Below, in pieces: positions 24,699 through 35,020 of a DNA stretch of 64,000 bases. The notes beneath the pieces are model-generated. The model saw only the letters and a list, made by a program, of their open reading frames with translations, did no database searches and was not told where the DNA came from. The translations under genes and the position numbers were made by a program. The DNA lies in assembly GCF_014648595.1 (NCBI RefSeq), contig NZ_BMRK01000010.1, positions 112,618 through 176,617 of the forward strand, in the 5' to 3' direction. Source of the stretch: Nocardioides luteus. GTDB taxonomy: Bacteria > Actinomycetota > Actinomycetes > Propionibacteriales > Nocardioidaceae. Every line of letters begins with the position of its first letter. Positions within the stretch are counted from its first letter, which is position 1.

Positions 24699-27092
24699 AT
24701 GGAGAGCCTCGTGCGCAGAGTCGCCGTATCCCTTGCTCCACTGGTCCTTCTCGCAGGCGTCCTCAGTGCGCCGGCCGCGGTGGCGGAGCCACCGAAGAGG
24801 TACGACGCGACGGTGCGCATCACCGAGCACGGCATCCCGCACATCACCGCCCGCGACTGGGGCTCGCTGGGCTACGGCAGCGGCTGGGCCACCGCCGGCG
24901 AGGCGACCTGCACGCTGGCCGACATCCTGCTCAGCGCCCGCGGCGAGCGCTCGCGCTGGCTCGGCGCGGAGAAGATCTACGACGACGCGGTCTCCAAGCC
25001 GGCGACCAACCTCGACTCCGACGTGCTGGTCGGCGACCTGCACAACCGCCGGGTGGTCGAGAAGCTGCTCGACTCCCCTGCCGGGCCCTCGGCTCGAGCG
25101 AGGGAGATGGTGCGCGGCTACGCCGCCGGGGTCAACGAGTGGCTGCGTACGCACGAGGTCACCGACCCCGCCTGCGCGGACGCTGCCTACATCCGTCCCG
25201 ACGTCACCGACCTGGACGTCTGGTACGGCGTCTACCTGGCCAACCTGATCGCCTCGGCCGGCCAGTTCGTCGGCGAGATCAACGCCGCCTCTCCCCCGTC
25301 GCTCACCGACCCCGGGCTCCCCGGTCTGCCCACGACGGCCGCCGAGGTGCCCGCTGCCGCGAAGAAGATCGACAAGGCGAAGCTGCTCGCCTCGCTCGGC
25401 CGCGACCCGGAGAGCCCGTTCGGCTCCAATGCGACCGCGATCGGCGGCGACGCCAGCTCCACCGGCTCCGGCATGCTGCTCGGCAACCCGCACTTCCCCT
25501 GGCAGGGCCGCTACCGGTTCACCCAGCAGCACCTGACCATCCCGGGCGAGTACGACGTCGCGGGTGCCTCGCTGATCGGCTCGCCCGCGGTGAACATCGG
25601 CTGGAACGACGACGTCGCCTGGAGCCACACCGTCTCCACGGCGTACCGGTTCACGCCGTACGAGTACACCACCCTCGGGCCAGGCACCCGCTACCTCACC
25701 AAGGACGGCGTCAAGCGCGCCGAGCGCCGTGAGGTGGACGTCGAGATCAAGACCGTGAACGGCACGAAGACGGTCACCGAGGATCTCTACCGGACCCCGG
25801 AGGGCTACGTGATCGACTCGCCCTCGCAGCTGATGTCGTGGGGGCCGACGAGCTTCTGGGCGATCCGGGACGCCAACGCCGAGCACCTGCGCACCATCGA
25901 CACCTTCCTCGACATGGGCGCAGCCTCCTCCGTCGACGACCTGCTCGACCGCCAGGACGCCGGCGGCGGGGTGCCGTGGGTCAACACGATCGCCGCGGAC
26001 CGCAACGGTGACGCGCTCTACGCCGACCACTCTGTCGTCCCGCACGTCACCGACGAGCTCGCCAACCGCTGCATGACGGTCGTCGGACGGCTGCTCGACC
26101 TGGTGGCCGGCCTCCCCGGCCTCGACGGCAACCGCGCCGGCTCCTCCTGCGCCTGGGGCACCGACGCCGAGGCCCAGCGCCCCGGGATCCTCGGCGACTC
26201 GCACCTTCCCGACGTCGTCCGCCGCGACTGGGTGATGAACGCCAACGACTCCCACTGGCTGCCCAACCCGGACGCGCCGCTGGAGGGCTACCCGGCGATC
26301 CTCGGCTGCGAGCGTTGCGAGCGCACGATGCGTACCCGGATGGTCTCGCAGTACGTCATCGACCAGCTCGCCGCACAGGGCGTCGAGACCCCCGACTCGC
26401 TGGCCGGGCACGAGTACGACAACCGCCAGCGCGCGGCCGAGGTGATGAAGGCCGACGGCGCGCTCGACCGGGTGTGCAGGCTGACCGGCGAGAAGGAGGC
26501 CTGTGCGGTCCTGGCGGCGTGGGACGGCCGTTCCGACGCGACCTCGGTCGGCACCGCGATCTTCACCGAGTTCGTCCAGCGGGTGCCGAGCGGTCTGCGG
26601 CTGTGGCGGGTGCCGTTCGACGCCGAGGACCCGCTCAACACCCCGCGCGGGCTGCGCACCACGCCGAGCACCATCAAGGCGATGAAGGACGCGATCGCGG
26701 CCGTCGAGGCCACCGGTCTCTCGGTCCACGCGCCGTGGGGCGACTTCCAGGTCGCCGCCGACCGCGGCGCTCCCCCGCTGCCCCTCGGCGGCGGCGAGGG
26801 CGACCTGGCCGGCAACGCCAACGCACTGGCCTCCCGCAGCCCGGGGCAGAACATCGACCACGCCCGGCCGATCACCTACGGCTCCTCGCACATCCAGGCC
26901 GTCTCCTTCGGCCCCGACGGCGCCGAGCCGCGCACGATCCTGACCTACGGCCAGTACGAGGACCCGGCCTCATCGTGGTCCAGCGACCAGACCCGGCTCT
27001 TCTCCGAGGAGAAGTGGGTCGACTTCCCCTGGACCGAGGCCGACATCGAGGCCGATCTCGTCGAGACCGTGCGGCTCAGGTCGCGCTCCTGA
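24699..27092 (+). CDS. Secreted penicillin-acylase-family amidohydrolase
   Basis: This is a 797-residue Ntn-hydrolase precursor of peptidase family S45. A signal peptide covers residues 1-29 (LAPLVLLAGVLSAPAAVA). The short alpha chain is followed by a linker and the autoproteolytic site in FGSNATAIGG, where Ser243 would become the N-terminal nucleophile of the beta chain. The beta chain includes LLGNPHFPWQGRYRF, IGWNDDVAWSHTVS and VMNANDSHW. This pattern is closer to acyl-homoserine-lactone and lipopeptide acylases (PvdQ/AhlM type) than to penicillin G acylase. The substrate is therefore uncertain. It is monocistronic, and a long hairpin follows the stop. Confidence 0.92.
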   Translation: MESLVRRVAVSLAPLVLLAGVLSAPAAVAEPPKRYDATVRITEHGIPHITARDWGSLGYGSGWATAGEATCTLADILLSARGERSRWLGAEKIYDDAVSKPATNLDSDVLVGDLHNRRVVEKLLDSPAGPSARAREMVRGYAAGVNEWLRTHEVTDPACADAAYIRPDVTDLDVWYGVYLANLIASAGQFVGEINAASPPSLTDPGLPGLPTTAAEVPAAAKKIDKAKLLASLGRDPESPFGSNATAIGGDASSTGSGMLLGNPHFPWQGRYRFTQQHLTIPGEYDVAGASLIGSPAVNIGWNDDVAWSHTVSTAYRFTPYEYTTLGPGTRYLTKDGVKRAERREVDVEIKTVNGTKTVTEDLYRTPEGYVIDSPSQLMSWGPTSFWAIRDANAEHLRTIDTFLDMGAASSVDDLLDRQDAGGGVPWVNTIAADRNGDALYADHSVVPHVTDELANRCMTVVGRLLDLVAGLPGLDGNRAGSSCAWGTDAEAQRPGILGDSHLPDVVRRDWVMNANDSHWLPNPDAPLEGYPAILGCERCERTMRTRMVSQYVIDQLAAQGVETPDSLAGHEYDNRQRAAEVMKADGALDRVCRLTGEKEACAVLAAWDGRSDATSVGTAIFTEFVQRVPSGLRLWRVPFDAEDPLNTPRGLRTTPSTIKAMKDAIAAVEATGLSVHAPWGDFQVAADRGAPPLPLGGGEGDLAGNANALASRSPGQNIDHARPITYGSSHIQAVSFGPDGAEPRTILTYGQYEDPASSWSSDQTRLFSEEKWVDFPWTEADIEADLVETVRLRSRS

Positions 27093-27127
27093 GACCCTGC
27101 CGAGGCGTCAGCCCCGTCGGTCGAAGC

Positions 27128-27183
27128 GTCACGCCGGTCGGTCAAGATGGCACTCCGGTGCCATCTCGACCGACCGGCGTGAC
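27128..27183. terminator. 26-bp near-perfect hairpin between convergent genes
   Basis: Positions 27128-27153 pair with 27158-27183 at 25 of 26 positions around a TCCG loop. The stem begins GTCACGCCGGTCGGTC. It lies between the convergent acylase and truB stops and can serve both as terminator. It is far longer than a terminator needs, so it may also be a mobile palindromic repeat. Confidence 0.6.
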
Positions 27184-27195
27184 ATCTCGGCCGGG

Positions 27196-28077
27196 TCAGC
27201 CGACGAAGACGGCGCTCGCCTTGGCCGTCTCGGCACCGACGGGCTCGTAGAGCGCCAGGAACTCGCCGTCGGGGGCGAAGACAGCGGTGAGCCCGTCGAG
27301 CGCCAGCTTCAGCTTCCGTCCGTAGCGGACGTCCTGGGCCTGCTCGTCGGAGAGGTCGACGGAGGGGAAGGCGGCTCGGGCCGCGTCGGCCAGGGGCAGC
27401 ACGGCGAAGTCGTCGGCGAGCTCGTCGAGCGTCTTGGCGACGTCGAGCCCGTAGGGCCCGACGGCGGTGCGGCGGAGCATGGTCAGGTGTCCGCCGACCT
27501 CGAGGGCTGCGCCGACGTCGCGGGCGATCGCGCGGATGTAGGTGCCCGAGGAGCAGCGGACCTCGATGTCGACGTCGACCACGTCGCCCTCGGCGCGGAT
27601 CTCACCGACGGTGAGCTCGTGCACCGTGACCGGCCGGGCCTTCAGCTCGACCTGCTCCCCCTCGCGTACGCGTTGGTAGGCGCGCTTGCCGTCGACCTTG
27701 ATCGCCGAGACCGCGGTCGGCACCTGGAGGATGTCGCCGACCTGCTCGGCGAAGGCGCTGCGTACGCCCTCCTCGTCGAGCCCCGCGGCCGAGCGGGTCT
27801 CGACGACCTCGCCCTCGGCGTCGTCGGTGGTCGTGGCGACACCCAGCCGGACCGTGGCCGAGTAGGACTTCTCGGTCAGTATCAGGTGGCCCAGCAGCCT
27901 GGTGGCGCGCTCGACCCCCAGGACGAGTACGCCGGTGGCCATCGGGTCCAGGGTGCCGGCATGCCCGACCTTGCGGGTGCCGGCCAGGCGCCGCACGCGC
28001 GCGACGACGTCGTGGGAGGTGACCCCGGCAGGCTTGTCGACGACGACGAGACCTGCGGGCGCCGAGCCCCCGCTCAC
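27196..28077 (-). CDS. truB: tRNA pseudouridine(55) synthase
   Basis: This is a 293-residue enzyme that makes pseudouridine 55 in the T-loop of tRNAs. Hallmarks are [36 protein letters not shown] (catalytic Asp), [30 protein letters not shown] and [16 protein letters not shown]. The C-terminal PUA-like tail is short. I chose the GTG at 28077, which overlaps the rbfA stop by 4 bases; an upstream start at 28092 is possible. It is the last gene of the nusA-infB-rbfA-truB translation cluster. Confidence 0.96.
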   Translation of the reverse strand: MSGGSAPAGLVVVDKPAGVTSHDVVARVRRLAGTRKVGHAGTLDPMATGVLVLGVERATRLLGHLILTEKSYSATVRLGVATTTDDAEGEVVETRSAAGLDEEGVRSAFAEQVGDILQVPTAVSAIKVDGKRAYQRVREGEQVELKARPVTVHELTVGEIRAEGDVVDVDIEVRCSSGTYIRAIARDVGAALEVGGHLTMLRRTAVGPYGLDVAKTLDELADDFAVLPLADAARAAFPSVDLSDEQAQDVRYGRKLKLALDGLTAVFAPDGEFLALYEPVGAETAKASAVFVG

Positions 28078-28535
28078 TCCTCGTCGTCCCACTCGTCCTC
28101 GAGGTCTTCCTCGTCCTCGCGCGGCTTCTTGTAGGGGTCGGCCTCGCCGGCGTAGGTCGCCCCGCGGGAGGCGGCGACGGCCTCGTCCTGCGCCTTGGCG
28201 CGGGCGAGCACGTCGTCGAGGTGGCGGGCCGTCTCCGGCAGCGCGTCGTGGATGAACTCCAGGGTCGGCGCGGTGCGGGTGCCGAGCTGCTTGGCGACCT
28301 CGGAGCGGATCAGTCCCTTGGCCGACTCCAGCGCCGCGGCGGTGCCGGCCAGCTCGGCCTCCGAGTCGGCGCCGAGCACCGTGTAGAAGATCGTCGCCTG
28401 CTGGCTGTCACCGGTCACGCGCACGTCGGTGACGGTCACGAACCCGATGCGCGGATCCTTGATCCGCCGCTCCAGCATCTGCGCCACGATGACCTTGATC
28501 CGGTCAGCGATCCGGCGAACCCGTGGGCTACTCAT
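28074..28535 (-). CDS. rbfA: Ribosome-binding factor A
   Basis: This is a 153-residue KH-like protein that binds the immature 30S subunit and helps 16S 5'-end maturation. [40 protein letters not shown] is the family start. FYTVLG and the [17 protein letters not shown] segment follow. The acidic C-terminus ([14 protein letters not shown]) is typical of actinobacteria. The ATG at 28535 is preferred to the GTG at 28541, because AAAGAG is at proper distance from the ATG. It overlaps truB and lies 82 bp after infB. Confidence 0.96.
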   Translation of the reverse strand: MSSPRVRRIADRIKVIVAQMLERRIKDPRIGFVTVTDVRVTGDSQQATIFYTVLGADSEAELAGTAAALESAKGLIRSEVAKQLGTRTAPTLEFIHDALPETARHLDDVLARAKAQDEAVAASRGATYAGEADPYKKPREDEEDLEDEWDDEE

Positions 28536-28617
28536 GTTCACACTCTTTCAGATAATCGAAGCAAATCGAGACGTTGGCCGGGCCGCGACTGCGACCCGGC
28601 CAACGTCAGAGGCTGAT

Positions 28618-31512
28618 TCAGCCCCTCGGAATCTCCACCATCTCGAAGGCTTCGATGACGTCGCCTTCCTTGATGTCCTGGAAGTTCTTCAGGACCAGAC
28701 CGCACTCGAAGCCCTCGCGGACCTCTGCGGCGTCGTCCTTCTCGCGGCGCAGCGAGGCGAGGTCGAGGTTGTCGGCCGCCACGGCGCCGTCACGCAGGAC
28801 GCGAACCTTGGCGTTGCGGCGGATGAGGCCCTCGGTGACCATACAACCGGCGATGTTGCCCGCCTTCGACGAGCGGAAGATCGCGCGGATCTCCGCCTTG
28901 CCGAGGGTGCGCTCCTCGTACTCCGGCTTGAGCATGCCCTTGAGGGCCGCCTCGATCTCCTCGATCGCCTGGTAGATGACCGAGTAGTAGCGGATCTCGA
29001 CACCCTCGCGGTCGGCCATCTCGGTCGCCTTGCCCTGCGGGCGGACGTTGAACCCGATGATGATCGCGTCGGAGGCAGCCGCCAGGTCGACGTTGGTCTC
29101 GGTGATCGCACCGACACCGCGGTCGATGACCCGGATGCCGACCTCGTCGCCGACGTCGATCTTGGCCAGCGCGTCCTCGAGCGCCTCGACCGAACCGGAC
29201 ACGTCGCCCTTGAGGATGAGGTTGAGCTCCTGGCTCTCGCCCTTCTCCATGGAGGCCATGAAGTCCTCCAGCGTGCGGCGTACGCGGCGCTTGGCCTGCT
29301 GCGCGGCACGCTCGCGTGCCTCGCGCTTCTCGGCGATCTGGCGAGCCATCCGGTCGTCCTCGACGACCAGGAAGCTCTGACCCGCACCCGGCACCGCCGA
29401 GAGACCCAGCACCATCGCCGGACGCGACGGGGTCGCCTCGGTGATCTCGTGGCCGTACTCGTCGATCATCGCGCGGACACGGCCGTGGGCCGGGCCGGCG
29501 ACGATGGACTCACCCACGCGCAGCGTGCCGCGCTGGACCAGGATGGTCGCGACCGGGCCGCGGCCACGGTCGAGGTGAGCCTCGATGACGATGCCCTGCG
29601 CGTCCTGGCTGGCGTTGGCCTGCAGGTCGAGCGAGGCGTCGGCGGTCAGCACGACGGCCTCCAGGAGGCCCTCGATGTTGATCCGCGACTTCGCCGAGAT
29701 CTCGACGAACATGGTGTCGCCGCCGTACTCCTCGGGGATGACGCCGTACTCCGTCAGCTGACCACGGATCTTGGTCGGGTCGGCCTCGGGCTTGTCGATC
29801 TTGTTGATCGCGACCACGATCGGGACACCGGCCGCCTTGGCGTGGTTGAGCGCCTCGATGGTCTGCGGCATCACACCGTCATCGGCAGCGACCACGAGGA
29901 CCGCGAGGTCCGAGGACTGCGAGCCACGGGCACGCATGGCGGTGAACGCCTCGTGACCCGGGGTGTCGATGAAGGTGATCTTGCGCTCTTCGCCGTCGAC
30001 CTGGGTCGCGACCTGGTAGGCACCGATGTGCTGGGTGATGCCACCGGCCTCGCCCTCGATGACGTTGGCGTCACGGATGGCGTCGAGCAGCTTGGTCTTA
30101 CCGTGGTCGACGTGACCCATGACGGTCACGACCGGCGGACGGACCGACCAGTCGGACTCGTCGCCCTCGTCGCCGAGCTCGATGTCGAAGGACTCCAGCA
30201 GCTCGCGGTCCTCGTCCTCGGGAGAGACGACCTGGACGACGTAGTTGAGCTCCTCACCGAGCAGCTCGAGGGTCTCGTCGTTGACGGACTCGGTCGCGGT
30301 GACCATCTCACCGAGGCCGAACAGCATCTGCACCAGCTGAGCCGGCTCGACGTTGATCTTCTCGGCGAAGTCGGTCAGCGAGGCGCCACGGGCGAGACGC
30401 ACGGTCTCGCCGTTGCCCTTGCGTACGCGGATGCCACCGATCGTCGGGGCCTCCATGGCCTCGAACTCCTGGCGACGCGCCCGCTTCGACTTCCGACCAC
30501 GACGCGAGGGACCACCCGGGCGACCGAAGGCACCCTGGGTCGTGCCGCGACCGCCGGGACGACCGCCACCGGGACGACCGCCGAAGCCGCCGCCACCGGG
30601 ACGACCCGGAGCGCCGCCACCGGGACGCCCACCGGCACCCGGACGGCCACCGCCACCGGCGCGACCCGGGGCACCGCCACGGCCACCGCCGGGACCGCCA
30701 CCGGGGCGGGCACCGAACGCGGCCGGGGACTTCGGCATCATCGCCGGGTTGGGACGCGGCATGCCGGGACGACCGCCACCGGCCTGACCACCCTCACGGG
30801 CGGCGGCGGGACGCGGCGGACGCTGGTCGTTGCCGGACTGGGAGCCGCCCTGGCCACCCTGGCCTCCACCCTGGCCGCCGGGGCGCGGACGCCCCATGCC
30901 CTGGTTGGAGGAGAACGGGTTGTTGCCCGGGCGCGGAGCGCCGGGCTTGCCGACCGGACGCGGGCCGGGACGGCCCGCACCACCGGAGTTGCCGCCGCGG
31001 GCCGCGGGGGCCTGCGGGCGAGCGCCCGGCTTCGGGGCACCCGGCTTGGGCGCACCCGGCTTCGGGGCGGCCTTCGGGCTGGGCTTGGGGGCGGCCGGAG
31101 CCGACGCCGCCGGAGCGGCAGGGGCCGACTCGGCCTTCTTGGCCGGGGGCTTCGGGCCGGGCTTGGGCGCGGCCGGCTTGCTGGCCGCGGGCGCCTCGGC
31201 AGGCTTCTCGGGCGCCTGCTCAGCAGGCTTGTCCGTGGCCTTCTTGGGGGCCGCGGGCTTCGGCTCTGCCGATCGGGGGCCAGGCTTCGGGCCGGGCTTG
31301 GGGGCGGGCTTCTCGTCCGTGGACGAGGAACCACCCTTGCCGCCGGCCTTCAGGCCGGGGCCGATCTCCTTGCGGAAACGCATCTCCGCGGGGAGCTCGA
31401 CGGTCGAGCTCGCCGACTTGACGAACTCACCCATCTCCTTGAACTTCTCGAGAACGAACTTGCTCTCGACTCCGAACTCTTTGGCGAGCTCGTGGACTCG
31501 GGTCTTAGCCAC
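28618..31512 (-). CDS. infB: Translation initiation factor IF-2
   Basis: This is a 964-residue GTPase that brings fMet-tRNA to the 30S subunit. The N-terminal IF2_N helix bundle ([23 protein letters not shown]) is followed by about 330 residues of Ala/Pro/Lys- and then Gly/Arg/Pro-rich low-complexity sequence, very long even for an actinobacterium. A second IF2_N segment and the GTPase domain then follow, with GHVDHGKT (G1), DTPGHEAFT (G3) and NKIDKP (G4). Domains II-IV complete it. The GTG at 31512 with AAGGAG 5-6 bases upstream is the likely start; a frame open upstream to 31530 is not needed. Confidence 0.97.
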   Translation of the reverse strand: MAKTRVHELAKEFGVESKFVLEKFKEMGEFVKSASSTVELPAEMRFRKEIGPGLKAGGKGGSSSTDEKPAPKPGPKPGPRSAEPKPAAPKKATDKPAEQAPEKPAEAPAASKPAAPKPGPKPPAKKAESAPAAPAASAPAAPKPSPKAAPKPGAPKPGAPKPGARPQAPAARGGNSGGAGRPGPRPVGKPGAPRPGNNPFSSNQGMGRPRPGGQGGGQGGQGGSQSGNDQRPPRPAAAREGGQAGGGRPGMPRPNPAMMPKSPAAFGARPGGGPGGGRGGAPGRAGGGGRPGAGGRPGGGAPGRPGGGGFGGRPGGGRPGGRGTTQGAFGRPGGPSRRGRKSKRARRQEFEAMEAPTIGGIRVRKGNGETVRLARGASLTDFAEKINVEPAQLVQMLFGLGEMVTATESVNDETLELLGEELNYVVQVVSPEDEDRELLESFDIELGDEGDESDWSVRPPVVTVMGHVDHGKTKLLDAIRDANVIEGEAGGITQHIGAYQVATQVDGEERKITFIDTPGHEAFTAMRARGSQSSDLAVLVVAADDGVMPQTIEALNHAKAAGVPIVVAINKIDKPEADPTKIRGQLTEYGVIPEEYGGDTMFVEISAKSRINIEGLLEAVVLTADASLDLQANASQDAQGIVIEAHLDRGRGPVATILVQRGTLRVGESIVAGPAHGRVRAMIDEYGHEITEATPSRPAMVLGLSAVPGAGQSFLVVEDDRMARQIAEKREARERAAQQAKRRVRRTLEDFMASMEKGESQELNLILKGDVSGSVEALEDALAKIDVGDEVGIRVIDRGVGAITETNVDLAAASDAIIIGFNVRPQGKATEMADREGVEIRYYSVIYQAIEEIEAALKGMLKPEYEERTLGKAEIRAIFRSSKAGNIAGCMVTEGLIRRNAKVRVLRDGAVAADNLDLASLRREKDDAAEVREGFECGLVLKNFQDIKEGDVIEAFEMVEIPRG

Positions 31513-31605
31513 GCTTCTCCTTCTGGCCACAGACCCAAATCCGGGTGAAGACTGTGACCACTAGTGGGTGTAGAACACGCTCATCGCGAAGTACTCATCG
31601 AGTGC

Positions 31606-31968
31606 TCATGAGCTTTTGCTCCAATTCCTGGTCAGTTGACCGTCGGCGACGATCGTGGGTGTCGGGCGCGTGTCGAGGTAGTCCTCAACCGGTGCGCTGG
31701 AAAGCCCGCCCTCGGCCCCTCTCCCTCGCGGGAACAGGGCCCGGGTGAACGCCTTCCGGCGCACCGCGAGTTCGTAGCACTCACGCGTGGGATGCACATG
31801 CGCCCCTCGCCCGGGTGCGGTGGCTGTCGGATCGGGCACCACGGCCGGCTGGCCGTCGCGGTCCGAGCCGGCGGTCACCCGCAACAACTCGCGCTTGGCA
31901 GCTCGCTTCCGGCAACCGACGCACGTACGGACGGGTCCGTGCTGCGTAGTTTCTTCGAGGCGTGCCAC
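31606..31968 (-). CDS. YlxR-family nucleic-acid-binding protein
   Basis: This is a 120-residue member of the YlxR (DUF448) family, usually encoded between nusA and infB. GPVRTCVGCRKRAAKRELLRV is the defining motif, and GRGAHVHPTRECYELAVRRKAFTRAL completes the RNA-binding surface. YlxR has been linked to RNase P and to nucleoid-type regulation in other bacteria. The start is GTG at 31968. The adjacent CTACCG/CGGTAG hairpin (31983-32005) lies upstream and may belong to a promoter or leader, since an extra gene separates it from nusA here. Confidence 0.92.
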   Translation of the reverse strand: MARLEETTQHGPVRTCVGCRKRAAKRELLRVTAGSDRDGQPAVVPDPTATAPGRGAHVHPTRECYELAVRRKAFTRALFPRGRGAEGGLSSAPVEDYLDTRPTPTIVADGQLTRNWSKSS

Positions 31969-32091
31969 CGATCCTTAACACTACCGCTTCCATGGTTCGG
32001 TAGACGAAACCGGGGCGCAGGTCGTTTCTATTCCGTGACCCAGACTCCGTGTCGACTTCGCCCGGTCCCGACGCCGCATCATCGGGCCACG

Positions 32092-32925
32092 TCACAGCAC
32101 CGCGGCGATCTCCGCCCACGCCAGCCGGCCGAGCTCGCGGTCGCCCTCCTCCGAACCGCCCCAGGCGAGCGTCGTGCTGAACGGGACGCCCGGTTCGCCG
32201 GGCAGCACGACCCGGTGGCCCGCCTCGGGGTGCGAGATCACGACCGTCTCCAGGTCGTGCGCCGTACGCCGCCTCCGGATCGTCTCCGCGAAGAGGACCG
32301 AGGGCCACACCTCATCGCCCCCGCCTGCGACCAGGACGACGTCACCGGCGATGCGCTCGACCAGGATGGTCGCGGCGGGCACGCGGTCGGCGTACTTCTC
32401 CAGTGTCGAGAGGTACGCCTCGCAGAACGACGGCAGCCCACCGCCAGCCTCCTTGACCGCGTCCTCGATCGCCTCGTCGTCGAAGGGTACGAACGGCACC
32501 TGCTCGCCGCGCAGCGTCCAGGAGGAGCGCTGCGGCCGCTCCTCGCTGAGCCCTGCCCAGGCGACGTACGTCGGGGAGAACCCGACCACGGCGTCGATCT
32601 CGGGATGCAGGGTGCCGAGCAGCAGCGCCGCCTGGGCGCCCCAGGAGGTGCCGAGCACGACCAGCCGCTCGTAGCGGGCGTGGAGGTCGGCGAGGACGTC
32701 GTCGAAGGTCTCCAGCGGCATCAGGCGTGCCTCGGCCGGCTGGCCGGGACCACCGAAGTAGCGCACCGAGGCCGCCGCGACGCCGTGCGCGGCGAGCACC
32801 CGGCACCGGTCGGTCTCGATCCGGCCCGAGGATCCCGACAGCACGAGCACGCCGGTGGTGGCGCCCTCCGGTTCCAGCAGGACGCCCTCGGGCCCGGTCA
32901 GAGTGGTCTCACGCACGCTCGCCAT
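32092..32925 (-). CDS. Alpha/beta hydrolase, BAAT/acyl-CoA thioesterase-like
   Basis: This is a 277-residue cytoplasmic alpha/beta hydrolase. The nucleophile elbow is [15 protein letters not shown] (about residue 95), preceded by [13 protein letters not shown]. The acid and His are probably in GDEVWPS and HPEAGHRV. The latter arrangement, with PPT-like spacing, resembles the C-terminal domain of bile-acid-CoA:amino-acid N-acyltransferases and related thioesterases (BAAT_C). The substrate is unknown. It is inserted, in the same orientation, between nusA and ylxR, which are normally adjacent. The gap on the nusA side is only 26 bp, so it is likely co-transcribed with nusA. Confidence 0.78.
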   Translation of the reverse strand: MASVRETTLTGPEGVLLEPEGATTGVLVLSGSSGRIETDRCRVLAAHGVAAASVRYFGGPGQPAEARLMPLETFDDVLADLHARYERLVVLGTSWGAQAALLLGTLHPEIDAVVGFSPTYVAWAGLSEERPQRSSWTLRGEQVPFVPFDDEAIEDAVKEAGGGLPSFCEAYLSTLEKYADRVPAATILVERIAGDVVLVAGGGDEVWPSVLFAETIRRRRTAHDLETVVISHPEAGHRVVLPGEPGVPFSTTLAWGGSEEGDRELGRLAWAEIAAVL

Positions 32926-32951
32926 GGCAGTACGCTAACGAGCCGCGAGGC

Positions 32952-33929
32952 TCAGGCGACCGGGGTCTCCTCGTCGGAGCGGATGTCGATGCGCCAGCCG
33001 GTGAGCCGCGCGGCGAGACGGGCGTTCTGCCCCTCCTTGCCGATCGCCAGCGAGAGCTGGTAGTCGGGCACCACGACGCGGGCGGACTTGCTCGCCTCGT
33101 CGATGATCTCGACCGAGGAGACCCGGGCCGGCGAGAGCGCGGAGGCGACGAGCACCTTCGGGTCCTCGGACCAGTCCACGATGTCGATCTTCTCGCCCTG
33201 CAGCTCGGACATGACCTGGCGGACCCGCTGGCCCATCGGGCCGATGCAGGCGCCCTTGGCGTTCACTCCGGGGACGGTCGACTTGACCGCGATCTTGGTG
33301 CGGTGGCCGGCCTCGCGGGCGATCGCGGCGATCTCCACGGTGCCGTCGGCGATCTCGGGCACCTCGAAGGAGAAGAGCTTCTTGACCAGGTTGGGGTGGG
33401 AGCGCGAGAGGGTGATCTGCGGTCCGCGCATGCCCTTGCGCACCGACACGACGAGGGCCTTGATCCGGGTGCCGTGGCTGTAGTCCTCGCCAGGGACCCG
33501 CTCGGAGAGCGGGATGACGCCCTCGAGGCGGCCCAGGTCGACCAGCACGTCGTCGGGGTTGCGGCCCTGCTGGATGACGCCGGAGAGAATGTCGCCCTCC
33601 TTGCCGGAGAACTCACCGAACTTCACGTCGTCCTCGGCGTCGCGCAGCCGCTGCAGCACGATCTGCTTCGCGGTGGTCGCGGCGATCCGGCCGAACCCCT
33701 CGGGCGTGTCGTCGTACTCGCCGACGACGTTGCCCTCCTCGTCGATCTCGGCAGCCAGCACGCGTACGTGCCCGGTCTTGCGGTCCAGGTCGACCCGCGC
33801 CCTGGTCTGGGCGCCCTCGGTCTTGTGGTAGGCGGTCAGCAGACCCTGCTCGATCGCCTCGACGAGAACATCGAGCGAGATCTCGCGCTCCCGCTCCAGC
33901 ATCCGCAGGATGCTCATATCGATGTCCAT
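32952..33929 (-). CDS. nusA: Transcription termination/antitermination factor NusA
   Basis: This is a 325-residue RNA polymerase-associated protein that influences pausing and termination. The N-terminal domain ([36 protein letters not shown]) is followed by an S1 domain (about 110-185) and two KH domains. The first KH has [21 protein letters not shown] and the second has [25 protein letters not shown]. The short form without C-terminal acidic repeats is usual in actinobacteria. It follows rimP by 3 bp. Confidence 0.97.
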   Translation of the reverse strand: MDIDMSILRMLEREREISLDVLVEAIEQGLLTAYHKTEGAQTRARVDLDRKTGHVRVLAAEIDEEGNVVGEYDDTPEGFGRIAATTAKQIVLQRLRDAEDDVKFGEFSGKEGDILSGVIQQGRNPDDVLVDLGRLEGVIPLSERVPGEDYSHGTRIKALVVSVRKGMRGPQITLSRSHPNLVKKLFSFEVPEIADGTVEIAAIAREAGHRTKIAVKSTVPGVNAKGACIGPMGQRVRQVMSELQGEKIDIVDWSEDPKVLVASALSPARVSSVEIIDEASKSARVVVPDYQLSLAIGKEGQNARLAARLTGWRIDIRSDEETPVA

Positions 33930-33932
33930 GGC

Positions 33933-34433
33933 CTACTCCCCCTCATCGATCCGCTTGAACTCGATCTGCACAAGCGCCTTCTTCACGTCTGCGTACGCCA
34001 CATCGCGGCGCTTGCCGCTCACCTCGAGACTCGCCCGGTCCTCGTCGGACTCCTTGACGCGTCCGGTGAACGTCGAACCGTCCTTCACGGTGACCTTGAC
34101 CAGGCGGCCCTTGTTGCGGCGCCAGTGGCGCGGCAGGGTCAGCGGCCGGTCGACGCCAGGAGAGGTCACCTCGAGCGTGTAGGGCTGCTCGCCCATCACG
34201 TCGGAGTCGTCGAGGACCCGGTTGACCTCACGGGTCGCCTCGGTGACCTCCTCGTGGGTGATCCCGCCGTCCTTGTCGACGGCGATGCGCAGGATCCGGC
34301 GTTTGCCGGCAGGCGTGATCTCCACGGCCTCGATGTCGAGGCCCAGGGCCAGGAGCGGGTCCACGAGGGCCTTCTCGATGGCACTCGCGATCGCGTCCTT
34401 CCGGTCAGCACCCAACGCGATCTCCCCCTGCAT
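33933..34433 (-). CDS. rimP: Ribosome maturation factor RimP
   Basis: This is a 166-residue protein needed for 30S maturation. The N-terminal alpha/beta domain includes GLDIEAVEITPAGKRRILRIAVDKDGGITHEEVTEATREV. YTLEVTSPGVDRPLTLPRHWRRN is the family signature, and an Sm-like C-terminal domain follows. It is the first gene of the rimP-nusA-infB cluster. The ATG at 34433 is divergent from the lipoprotein gene, so the 149 bp between them should contain the cluster promoter. Confidence 0.96.
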   Translation of the reverse strand: MQGEIALGADRKDAIASAIEKALVDPLLALGLDIEAVEITPAGKRRILRIAVDKDGGITHEEVTEATREVNRVLDDSDVMGEQPYTLEVTSPGVDRPLTLPRHWRRNKGRLVKVTVKDGSTFTGRVKESDEDRASLEVSGKRRDVAYADVKKALVQIEFKRIDEGE

Positions 34434-34582
34434 CCTGTTGTCTGTTCCTGTTGTACGGGCCTCCGAGCACCCGGCACCGCTGATGACACCATACCCGTAC
34501 GCCGCGGGTGGCCCGAACGGAGCGCGGCTGTGATGGAAAGCCGCTGACGCGACTTCCGCCGGGTGTGGTTAGGGTTCCTCAC

Positions 34583-35020
34583 GTGACCAGCGCACGTGCC
34601 CTTCGGATGCTCTCGCGGCGCACCGCTGTCGGTGCCGCCGTGGTCGCCCCGCTGGCCGCCTCGGCGTGTTCGGCCTCGGAGGTGCTGGATCCTGTCAAAG
34701 CACCTCCCCCGAGCACTCCCCCGGCCCCCGCGAACCCCGACCAGAGTGTGATCGACGCCACCGTCGCGGCGATCCTCGGCGCCGACGAGGGCGCCCCGGC
34801 GGCGTTCGTGCAGCTGCACGGGGTGCACATCGAGGCGCTGGCGCCGACGAAGGGCGTCACCGCGGCCGCTGCCGACGGCGGCTGGCAGCAGCGCCAGGTC
34901 GCGCTGGTCACCGCGCTCACCACCGCCGCGGGCCGCGCGGTCGACCCACAGCTGGTCACGTTGCTCGCCTCGGCCGCCGCCGGCCAGCAGCAGCTCCTCC
35001 GAGCACGGGGGCTGGCATGA
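34583..35020 (+). CDS. Tat-signal lipoprotein-like protein, unknown function
   Basis: This is a 145-residue exported protein. The N-terminus has a twin-arginine motif (SRRTAVG), a hydrophobic stretch AAVVAPLAA and a lipobox-like SAC. A Pro-rich linker (PPPSTPPAPANPD) leads to a helical domain of about 95 residues. The mature part may be a short DUF4439-like helical bundle, which would fit its coupling to the next gene, but this is uncertain. I chose the GTG at 34583 because it starts directly at the signal peptide; upstream codons would spoil it. Confidence 0.65.
   Translation: MTSARALRMLSRRTAVGAAVVAPLAASACSASEVLDPVKAPPPSTPPAPANPDQSVIDATVAAILGADEGAPAAFVQLHGVHIEALAPTKGVTAAAADGGWQQRQVALVTALTTAAGRAVDPQLVTLLASAAAGQQQLLRARGLA

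Noticed and set aside
28429-31548. A 1039-codon open frame antisense to infB
   Set aside because: High-GC third positions keep antisense frames open. The translation is low-complexity Gly/Arg/Leu-rich, with no family features, and lies opposite a certain infB gene.
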